DNA of 15,555 bases from contig DUSG01000169.1 in NCBI GenBank assembly GCA_012842725.1, positions 1 to 15,555 of the forward strand, written 5' to 3'. Both the position numbers and the translations under genes were made by a program. Positions 1-4,185 of the stretch are shown in pieces. The notes beneath the pieces were generated by a model that made no database searches, had not been told where the DNA came from, and was given only the letters and a program-made list of their open reading frames with translations. The DNA is from Clostridiales bacterium (GTDB taxonomy: Bacteria; Bacillota; Clostridia; Lutisporales; Lutisporaceae). Each line of letters opens with the position of its first letter. The stretch's first letter is position 1.

Positions 1-96
1 ATAACACCAATAGCTATAGAAGAAGGATTAAGATTTGCTATAAGAGAAGGCGGAAGAACAGTAGGAGCAGGTGCTGTTGCTTCAATAATTGAATAA
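1..96 (+). CDS. tuf: Elongation factor Tu, C-terminal end (partial, first tuf copy)
   Basis: Frame 1 reads 31 codons to a TAA at 94-96. They encode the end of EF-Tu domain 3, with the typical motif RFAIREGGRTVGAGAV followed by a short tail ending in IIE. EF-Tu carries aminoacyl-tRNA to the ribosomal A site as a GTP complex. The rest of the gene lies upstream of the window. A second tuf begins at 15321, so this is one of two copies flanking the cluster, an arrangement known in clostridia. A strong terminator follows 47 nt after the stop, so this copy ends its own transcription unit. Confidence 0.97.
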   Translation: MTPIAIEEGLRFAIREGGRTVGAGAVASIIE

Positions 97-143
97 TAAC
101 CTGCGCAATTTAACCGCTTTTGAATAAATATAATACGTTTTGA

Positions 144-179
144 CTAATAAAAGACCAGCTTTGTCTGGTCTTTTATTAG
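144..179 (+). terminator. Intrinsic terminator after the first tuf copy
   Basis: A perfect 15-bp inverted repeat (arms 144-158 and 165-179) encloses a 6-nt loop CTTTGT. The core is AAAGACCAG/CTGGTCTTT, and the 3' arm supplies the T run TTTTATT. The A-rich 5' arm means it could also work on the other strand. It separates tuf from the rpmG promoters. Nothing coding was seen between 97 and 379. Confidence 0.93.
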
Positions 180-220
180 GGTATTAAAACAGAATACTTT
201 GGTAATACTCAATATATATA

Positions 221-249
221 TTGACACTTTTACTATATATTATTAATAT
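221..249 (+). promoter_or_regulatory. Sigma-A-type promoter P1 upstream of rpmG
   Basis: TTGACA (221-226, perfect -35) is followed by a 17-nt spacer and TAATAT (244-249, 5 of 6 matches to TATAAT). The predicted start is near 256. It is the first promoter after the tuf terminator and would give rpmG a leader of about 125 nt. Confidence 0.8.
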
Positions 250-274
250 TATAGTGTTTGTTAAGTACAAAATA

Positions 275-303
275 TTGACATGGCCAATAAATTATGATAG
301 ATT
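275..303 (+). promoter_or_regulatory. Sigma-A-type promoter P2 (extended -10) upstream of rpmG
   Basis: A second perfect TTGACA (275-280) stands 17 nt before TAGATT (298-303). The -10 is preceded by TGn (295-297), the extended -10 element usual in Gram-positive promoters. The predicted start is near 310, at the dyad GGGTAACCC (308-316). Tandem promoters fit the high, growth-dependent expression expected of this unit. Confidence 0.72.
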
Positions 304-379
304 TTTAGGGTAACCCGAATTGCATTATATAATATTATGTTGTGCATTATTTATGCCTTAATGTTGGGAGGTGCCATTG

Positions 380-529
380 GTGAGAGTTAAGATAACTTTA
401 GCATGCAGCGAATGCAAGCAGCGAAACTATAATACCATGAAGAATAAAAAGAATGATCCTGACAGAATAGAATTGAGCAAATACTGCAGATTTTGCAGAA
501 AACATACTATTCATAAAGAAACAAAATAG
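380..529 (+). CDS. rpmG: 50S ribosomal protein L33
   Basis: The 49-residue protein MRVKITLACSECKQRN... has the length and sequence of bacterial L33, a small protein of the large subunit near the E site. It has the zinc ribbon: C9-x2-C12 and C36-x2-C39, so it is the zinc-binding (C+) form. The GTG start at 380 is set by GGGAGGTG (366-373) 6 nt upstream; an in-frame TTG at 377 is too close to that site. It is the first gene of the rpmG-secE-nusG-rplK-rplA unit and ends 21 nt before secE. No zinc-free paralogue is visible in the window. Confidence 0.96.
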   Translation: MRVKITLACSECKQRNYNTMKNKKNDPDRIELSKYCRFCRKHTIHKETK

Positions 530-550
530 GCTGTAAAGGATGTGTGAAAA

Positions 551-754
551 ATGACAGATACAGCTAAGAAGTTCAGTTTCAAGAAGTATTTTAAAGAAAC
601 AAAGGCTGAAATGAAAAAGGTTACTTGGCCTGGCAGGAAAGAAGTATTGCAGCATACTGAAGTAGTTATAATTTCCATAGCTATTATTGGTTTAGCATTA
701 TGGATTGTCGATTTGGTATTTGCAAAGGGATTAAATTTATTTTTGAGCAGATAA
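551..754 (+). CDS. secE: Preprotein translocase subunit SecE
   Basis: The 67-residue protein is of the short, single-span Gram-positive SecE type. SecE clamps SecY in the SecYEG channel of the cytoplasmic membrane. Residues 1-36 are a basic amphipathic region with the family motif KAEMKKVTWPGRKEV, which lies along the membrane surface. Residues about 38-60 form one hydrophobic helix, followed by a short tail. The site AAAGGA (535-540) lies 10 nt before the ATG. It sits directly upstream of nusG, the usual bacterial pairing, with 136 nt between them. Confidence 0.96.
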   Translation: MTDTAKKFSFKKYFKETKAEMKKVTWPGRKEVLQHTEVVIISIAIIGLALWIVDLVFAKGLNLFLSR

Positions 755-845
755 ATATACGTTAATGTATGTTCCTACGCAAATCCTATATATATTAATA
801 AAAACAGAATGCCGAAAGAATTTGCAATATCTTATGAATTATGAT

Positions 846-890
846 AAAAGGAGGAAAGACCTCTGCAATTAATGCAGGGTCGGTTTATCA
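846..890 (+). promoter_or_regulatory. Unusual nusG initiation region: distant SD with an intervening hairpin
   Basis: The only strong SD, AAAGGAGG (847-854), ends 36 nt before the nusG ATG (891), too far for normal initiation. Between them is a hairpin: GACC (858-861) pairs with GGTC (878-881) and CTGCA (863-867) with TGCAG (873-877), with T862 bulged and a 5-nt loop. With the hairpin folded, the distance from SD to ATG becomes about 12 nt. A 9-codon frame also starts at ATG 872 and stops at 899-901, overlapping the nusG start. The pairing is seen in the sequence; a role in translation is inferred. Confidence 0.5.
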
Positions 891-1412
891 ATGGAAGATA
901 GAGGCAAGTGGTACGTGGTTCATACTTATTCCGGTTATGAGAATAAGGTTAAAGCGAATATTGAAAAGATTGTGGAAAACAGAAACATGCAGGATGTTAT
1001 CTTTGAAGTTAGGGTACCAACAGAAGAACGAGTAGAAATAAAAAATGGTAAAAAAAAGGTTACCCAAAAAAAGATCTTCCCTGGGTATGTTATTGTCAAA
1101 ATGATCATGACTGATGAATCATGGTATGTAGTTAGGAATACCAGGGGCGTGACTGGATTTGTAGGACCAGGATCTAAACCGGTGCCTCTCACTGATGAAG
1201 AAGTAAGAAGTTTAGGTGTTGAAAAAGTTGAAGTTAAGCTGGATGCCAATGTCGGTGACAGCGTTAAAGTTATTTCCGGACCTTTTGAAGGTTTTGTGGG
1301 AGAAATACTTGAGATTAACAATGAAAAGCAAAAAGTTAAAGTTTTGATTTCCATGTTTGGCAGAGAAACTCCTGTTGAATTACAGTTTTCTCAGATAGAA
1401 ATTCTTAAATAA
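891..1412 (+). CDS. nusG: Transcription elongation and pausing factor NusG
   Basis: The 173-residue NusG binds RNA polymerase across the clamp and lobe. The NGN domain spans residues about 5-110 (WYVVHTYSGYE near the start, KIFPGYV at 61-67, RNTRGVTGF at 82-90). The KOW domain spans about 118-172 (VGDSVKVISGPFEGFVGEI) and contacts Rho or S10 in other bacteria. N83 and T84 correspond to the NT pair needed for NusG-dependent pausing at TTNTTT sites in Bacillus subtilis. The ATG at 891 is the only plausible start: the frame upstream is closed by TAA at 870-872 with no start codon between. It has no good SD at normal distance. It follows secE, and rplK begins 48 nt downstream. Confidence 0.97.
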   Translation: MEDRGKWYVVHTYSGYENKVKANIEKIVENRNMQDVIFEVRVPTEERVEIKNGKKKVTQKKIFPGYVIVKMIMTDESWYVVRNTRGVTGFVGPGSKPVPLTDEEVRSLGVEKVEVKLDANVGDSVKVISGPFEGFVGEILEINNEKQKVKVLISMFGRETPVELQFSQIEILK

Positions 1413-1460
1413 TATATATAAAGATATATAAAGCATTAAACCGTGAGAGGAGGTGCAACA

Positions 1461-1886
1461 ATGGCTAAGAAAGTAGCAGCGGTAGTAAAGTTACAAGTAC
1501 CAGCTGGAAAAGCTACACCAGCTCCACCAATCGGTCCTGCTCTAGGTCAGCATGGAGTTAATATCATGGGATTCTGCAAAGAATTCAATGAAAGGACTGC
1601 AAAACAGGCTGGCTTGATAATACCTGTTGTAATTACTGTATATCAGGACAGGTCCTTTACTTTCATTACAAAAACTCCACCGGCTGCTGTTTTAATTAAG
1701 AAGGCTGCTGGAATTGAAAGCGGTTCTGGAGAGCCAAATAGAAATAAAGTGGCTAAGATATCAAAAGAAAAGATAAGAGAGATTGCAGAATTAAAAATGC
1801 CTGATCTAAATGCCGGCAGCTTAGAAGCAGCGATAAAAATGATAGCTGGAACAGCTAGAAGCATGGGAGTAGTAGTTGAAGATTAA
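1461..1886 (+). CDS. rplK: 50S ribosomal protein L11
   Basis: The 141-residue product is the standard L11 length. L11 binds the GTPase-associated region of 23S rRNA at the base of the stalk, where thiostrepton acts and where RelA senses stalling in many bacteria. The N-terminal domain carries the proline-rich segment around residues 17-33 (APPIGPALGQHGVNIMGF). The C-terminal RNA-binding domain starts at about residue 70 and includes SGSGEPNRNKVAKI. The start is ATG 1461 after AGGAGGTG (1448-1455, 5-nt spacing). An in-frame GTG at 1443 would overlap this SD and add six atypical residues, so it was rejected. It is paired with rplA as in most bacteria. Confidence 0.98.
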   Translation: MAKKVAAVVKLQVPAGKATPAPPIGPALGQHGVNIMGFCKEFNERTAKQAGLIIPVVITVYQDRSFTFITKTPPAAVLIKKAAGIESGSGEPNRNKVAKISKEKIREIAELKMPDLNAGSLEAAIKMIAGTARSMGVVVED

Positions 1887-1891
1887 AAATA

Positions 1892-1923
1892 TGTGGGAGG
1901 AAATTAGATTCCGCTTAACCACA
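1892..1923 (+). promoter_or_regulatory. Candidate ribosomal protein L1 operator in the rplK-rplA spacer
   Basis: The spacer folds into two short helices joined by an asymmetric internal loop. TGTGG (1892-1896) pairs with CCACA (1919-1923) and GGAA (1899-1902) with TTCC (1909-1912). The 5' side of the loop has 2 nt (GA) and the 3' side 6 nt (GCTTAA). This shape, and the string GTGGGAGG paired to ACCAC, resemble the L1 site on 23S rRNA helix 76 and known L1 mRNA sites, as I recall them. The 3' arm touches the rplA SD (1923-1930), so bound L1 would block rplA translation. Structure seen; function inferred. Confidence 0.65.
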
Positions 1924-1936
1924 AGGAGGTAAGAAA

Positions 1937-2632
1937 ATGTTCAGAGGGAAAAAGTATAAAGAAAGTTTAAAACTGGTTGACAGAACTAAACTTTATGATC
2001 CAAAAGAAGCATTGGAGCTAGTTCAAAAGACAGCCAAAGCAAATTTTGATGAGTCTGTAGAAGTTCATGTTAAGCTTGGTGTTGACCCAAGGCATGCTGA
2101 CCAACAGGTAAGAGGTGTTGTTGTACTACCTCACGGAACAGGTAAGAAATTGAGAGTTTTGGTATTTGCAAAGGGAGACAAGGCAAAAGAAGCAGAACAA
2201 GCAGGAGCAGATTTTGTTGGTGCTGAAGAATTGGTTGCAAAGATACAGAACGAGAATTGGTTTGACTATGATGTTGTAGTTGCTACTCCTGATATGATGG
2301 GTGTAGTAGGAAGACTGGGTAAACTTCTTGGACCTAAGGGATTAATGCCTAATCCAAAGTCTGGTACTGTAACATTTGATGTAGCAAAGGCTATAGCAGA
2401 AATAAAAGCCGGTAAAGTAGAATACAGAGTTGACAAAACAAGTATTGTTCACGTGGCAATAGGTAAAGTGTCCTTTGGAACTGAGAAGTTACTTGAAAAC
2501 TTTAAAACTTTGATGGAAGCTATTATAAAGGCAAAACCGGCAGCTGCGAAAGGTACGTATCTTAAAAGTGTAACCGTTACCAGCACAATGGGGCCTGGCA
2601 TCAAAGTTAACCCTCTCCGTGTTAATGATTAA
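1937..2632 (+). CDS. rplA: 50S ribosomal protein L1
   Basis: The 231-residue protein has normal L1 length. L1 forms the mobile stalk that moves deacylated tRNA out of the E site, and it represses its own operon in many bacteria. Family stretches include HVKLGVDPRHADQQVRG (about 44-60), GKLLGPKGLMPNPKSGTVT (about 128-146) and the C-terminal signature VAIGKVSFGTEKLLEN. The SD AAGGAGGT (1923-1930) lies 6 nt before the ATG. The stop is followed by the L10 leader, so transcription into rplJ depends on that switch. The upstream hairpin at 1892-1923 is a likely feedback site. Confidence 0.98.
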   Translation: MFRGKKYKESLKLVDRTKLYDPKEALELVQKTAKANFDESVEVHVKLGVDPRHADQQVRGVVVLPHGTGKKLRVLVFAKGDKAKEAEQAGADFVGAEELVAKIQNENWFDYDVVVATPDMMGVVGRLGKLLGPKGLMPNPKSGTVTFDVAKAIAEIKAGKVEYRVDKTSIVHVAIGKVSFGTEKLLENFKTLMEAIIKAKPAAAKGTYLKSVTVTSTMGPGIKVNPLRVND

Positions 2633-2659
2633 CGGCAGAGACTAAAATCGAATATATTA

Positions 2660-2748
2660 CCGTAGACAGTAGGTGCGTTCTGCTTAATATCCTACCGAGG
2701 TTTTGATCATAAATAGATGACCTCTCTATGTCTACGGAGAGGTCTTTT
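2660..2748 (+). ncRNA. L10 leader, attenuator controlling rplJ-rplL
   Basis: The sequence matches the L10 leader family by motif: AGGTGC, CTTAATATCCTACCGAGG and a distal hairpin. Three helices can form together: P1 CCGTAGACA (2660-2668) with TGTCTACGG (2729-2737), P2 GTAGG (2669-2673) with CCTAC (2691-2695), and P3 GAGGT (2697-2701) with ACCTC (2720-2724). P1 and P3 use the loop and left arm of the terminator at 2719-2744, so the two folds compete. In B. subtilis, L10 bound to L12 dimers favours termination of the equivalent leader. The pairings are seen directly; the response to L10 comes from family knowledge. Confidence 0.9.
2719..2748 (+). terminator. Attenuator hairpin of the L10 leader
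   Basis: GACCTCTC (2719-2726) pairs perfectly with GAGAGGTC (2737-2744) around a 10-nt loop, followed by TTTT (2745-2748). The loop TATGTCTACG supplies the 3' strand of the competing P1 helix. The hairpin lies 45 nt before the rplJ ATG and would stop transcription before rplJ-rplL-encoded stalk proteins are made in excess. Confidence 0.87.
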
Positions 2749-2792
2749 GTATGTTCAAAAGACCCCTGATCTCAACAAGAGGAGGTGTAGGT

Positions 2793-3296
2793 ATGTCTAA
2801 GAATCTAGAGAACAAAAAATTAATTGTAAGTGAAATAAAAGAGAAGCTGGAAAAATCAAATGCACTTTTGCTGGTTGAATATAAGGGAATAAATGTTGCA
2901 GAAGTGACTGAGCTGAGAAAAAGATTCAGAGAAGCAGGTGTAGAATACAAGGTATATAAGAATACCCTTTTCAGAAGAGCTGCTAAAGACTTGGGAATAG
3001 AAGTGCTTGATGAGTATTTGGAAGGACCGGTTGGGTATGTTTTCGGCTACGACGATGTTGTAGCGCCTGCCAGGACAATAAATCAATTCCTCAAGGAAAA
3101 CTCTAAAACGCCTCTAAGCGTTAAAGTAGGTTACATTGAAGGAAAACTGATGGATGCTCAGGCCGTAAAAGCTCTTGGCGATTTACCATCAAAAGAAGTT
3201 CTTATCGCTATGCTGCTTGGTGCATTACAGGGTTCATTAAGAAACTTAGCATATGTATTAAATTCTATAAAAGAAAAAAAAGAAGCGGAAGCTTAA
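2793..3296 (+). CDS. rplJ: 50S ribosomal protein L10
   Basis: The 167-residue protein is the base of the ribosomal stalk. Its N-terminal domain (about 1-130) binds 23S rRNA next to L11 and contains the family segment LLVEYKGINVAEVTELRKRFREAG... with YKVYKNTL nearby. The C-terminal helix (about 135-167, charged end KEKKEAEA) holds the L12 dimers. The ATG at 2793 follows GAGGAGGTG (2779-2787) at 5-nt spacing. An ATG at 2751 in the same frame lies at the foot of the attenuator and has no SD, so it was not used. It is translated with rplL, 22 nt downstream, under the L10 leader. Confidence 0.98.
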   Translation: MSKNLENKKLIVSEIKEKLEKSNALLLVEYKGINVAEVTELRKRFREAGVEYKVYKNTLFRRAAKDLGIEVLDEYLEGPVGYVFGYDDVVAPARTINQFLKENSKTPLSVKVGYIEGKLMDAQAVKALGDLPSKEVLIAMLLGALQGSLRNLAYVLNSIKEKKEAEA

Positions 3297-3318
3297 TAAT
3301 TAGTTAGGAGGTAATAAA

Positions 3319-3699
3319 ATGGCAAGTGAAAAAACTTTAAAATTTATAGAAGAAATAAAAAATATGACGGTTTTAGAATTAGCAGAGTTAGTAAAGGCTA
3401 TTGAAGAAGAATTTGGTGTTACTGCTGCAGCACCTGTAGCTGTTGCAGCAGGTCCAGCAGCAGCTGCTGCACCTGCAGCTGAAGAAAAGACAGAGTTCGA
3501 TGTAATATTAGCAAATGCTGGAGCAGAAAAGATCAAAGTTATCAAGGTTGTAAGAGAAATAACAGGTCTTGGATTGAAAGAAGCAAAAGACCTTGTAGAC
3601 AATGCTCCAAAGCCAATCAAAGAAGGCGTAAGCAAGCAAGAAGCAGAAGAGATAAAGGCAAAATTCGACGGTACTGGTGCTACAATAGAAATAAAATAA
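3319..3699 (+). CDS. rplL: 50S ribosomal protein L7/L12
   Basis: The 126-residue acidic stalk protein is present in several copies per ribosome and recruits the translational GTPases EF-G, EF-Tu, IF2 and RF3. The N-terminal dimerisation domain covers about 1-33 (VLELAELVKAIEEEFGV). A hinge rich in Ala, Pro and Gly follows (about 34-55). The C-terminal factor-binding domain (about 57-126) includes KIKVIKVVREITGLGLKEAK. The SD TAGGAGGT (3305-3312) is 6 nt from the ATG. It sits next to rplJ, as usual; stoichiometry above L10 is normally reached by stronger translation. A terminator begins 2 nt after the stop. Confidence 0.98.
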   Translation: MASEKTLKFIEEIKNMTVLELAELVKAIEEEFGVTAAAPVAVAAGPAAAAAPAAEEKTEFDVILANAGAEKIKVIKVVREITGLGLKEAKDLVDNAPKPIKEGVSKQEAEEIKAKFDGTGATIEIK

Positions 3700-3700
3700 T

Positions 3701-3727
3701 AAGGGCCGCATAATAGCGGCTCTTTTT
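3701..3727 (+). terminator. Terminator after rplL
   Basis: AAGGGCCGC (3701-3709) pairs with GCGGCTCTT (3716-3724), with one G-T wobble and a 6-nt loop ATAATA. The T run at 3723-3727 overlaps the foot of the stem. It lies immediately after the rplL stop and separates rplJL from rpoBC, at least in part. Confidence 0.85.
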
Positions 3728-3777
3728 ACGCACTACAGGAGAGGTATCTTTATTTAAGCTTTTCCCAATGGATTTTC

Positions 3778-3826
3778 AAATAGGCTTCCTTGTAATTAAA
3801 TTATTCATAGGAAGTCTATTTTGTTG
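3778..3826 (+). terminator. Second inverted repeat, probable back-up terminator
   Basis: AAATAGGCTTCCT (3778-3790) pairs with AGGAAGTCTATTT (3809-3821): 13 bp with one G-T wobble. The loop is 18 nt and AT-rich. The 3' arm runs into TTTTGTTG. The long loop and modest T tail make it weaker than a typical terminator; it could also be an RNA-processing or symmetric binding site. It stands downstream of the first terminator and 160 nt ahead of the rpoB promoter. Confidence 0.55.
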
Positions 3827-3920
3827 TCCAGGATACCATAATTCTCTAAATACTGAGAGATGCAAATATAAATATCGTTATTATTAGAGCTTTTGTTACA
3901 TTATGTGAATATAAAATATA

Positions 3921-3932
3921 TTTCCCGGGAAA
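3921..3932. promoter_or_regulatory. Perfect 12-bp palindrome upstream of the rpoB promoter
   Basis: TTTCCCGGGAAA is perfectly self-complementary, with a six-base GC core inside very AT-rich DNA, and ends 55 bp before the -35 box at 3988. The position suits an activator or other DNA-binding protein, but I do not recognise the motif. The remainder of 3728-3987 holds no gene I can support. Confidence 0.35.
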
Positions 3933-3987
3933 AAACGACAGAATATACGATAGGAATAAAAATCATGATAAAAGAAAAATATTATTA

Positions 3988-4016
3988 TTGACAGATAATA
4001 TATGGTATGTTAATAT
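3988..4016 (+). promoter_or_regulatory. Strong sigma-A-type promoter for rpoB-rpoC
   Basis: TTGACA (3988-3993, perfect) stands 17 nt before TAATAT (4011-4016, 5 of 6), and TGT at 4008-4010 gives an extended -10. The predicted start is near 4023, which leaves a leader of about 160 nt before rpoB. Together with the two hairpins upstream it makes rpoBC a largely separate transcription unit from rplJL. Confidence 0.85.
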
Positions 4017-4092
4017 TATATATTGCATTGGTGTAACAAAATGCCATATTTTTAATATATGTTTGTATAAAATTAACTAAAAAAGGCAATAT

Positions 4093-4163
4093 TAAAATAG
4101 CTATGCTAATTTTAGATTGACCAAAAGCAGACGCAAAAGGCTTTTGGCTATTTTACTTTATTT
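4093..4163 (+). promoter_or_regulatory. Structured rpoB leader with possible NusG pause site
   Basis: TAAAATAGC (4093-4101) pairs perfectly with GCTATTTTA (4147-4155). Inside it CAAAAGC (4122-4128) pairs with GCTTTTG (4140-4146). The 5' arm can instead pair locally with GCTAATTTT (4105-4112 region), so two folds compete. TTATTT at 4158-4163 fits the TTNTTT consensus of NusG-dependent pauses and lies just after the stem, before the SD AGGGGTGA (4171-4178). Helices are seen; pausing or attenuation is inferred. Confidence 0.42.
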
Positions 4164-4185
4164 ATTATTAAGGGGTGAATGACTT

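Noticed and set aside
305..333. Third promoter ahead of rpmG with a perfect TATAAT at 328-333
   Set aside because: The matching -35 position reads TTAGGG, with poor agreement and no extended -10; kept only as a weak possibility.
841..1035. 64-codon + frame overlapping the start of nusG
   Set aside because: Its ATG lies upstream of the SD and it runs out of frame through the conserved NusG NGN domain; no family resemblance.
1443..1460. GTG 1443 as the start of rplK
   Set aside because: It overlaps the SD of the ATG at 1461, which gives the standard 141-residue L11.
2751..2792. ATG 2751 as the start of rplJ
   Set aside because: It directly follows the attenuator T run without an SD; ATG 2793 has a strong SD and gives the family N terminus.
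3768..3887. 39-codon open frame in the rplL-rpoB spacer (starts MDFQIGFL)
   Set aside because: No SD, unusual composition, and it covers the inverted repeat 3778-3821, so the bases are explained by RNA structure rather than coding.
3893..3922. Possible promoter TTGTTA-18-TATATT in the rplL-rpoB spacer
   Set aside because: Weak boxes in AT-rich DNA, and the near-consensus promoter at 3988 explains rpoB transcription better.
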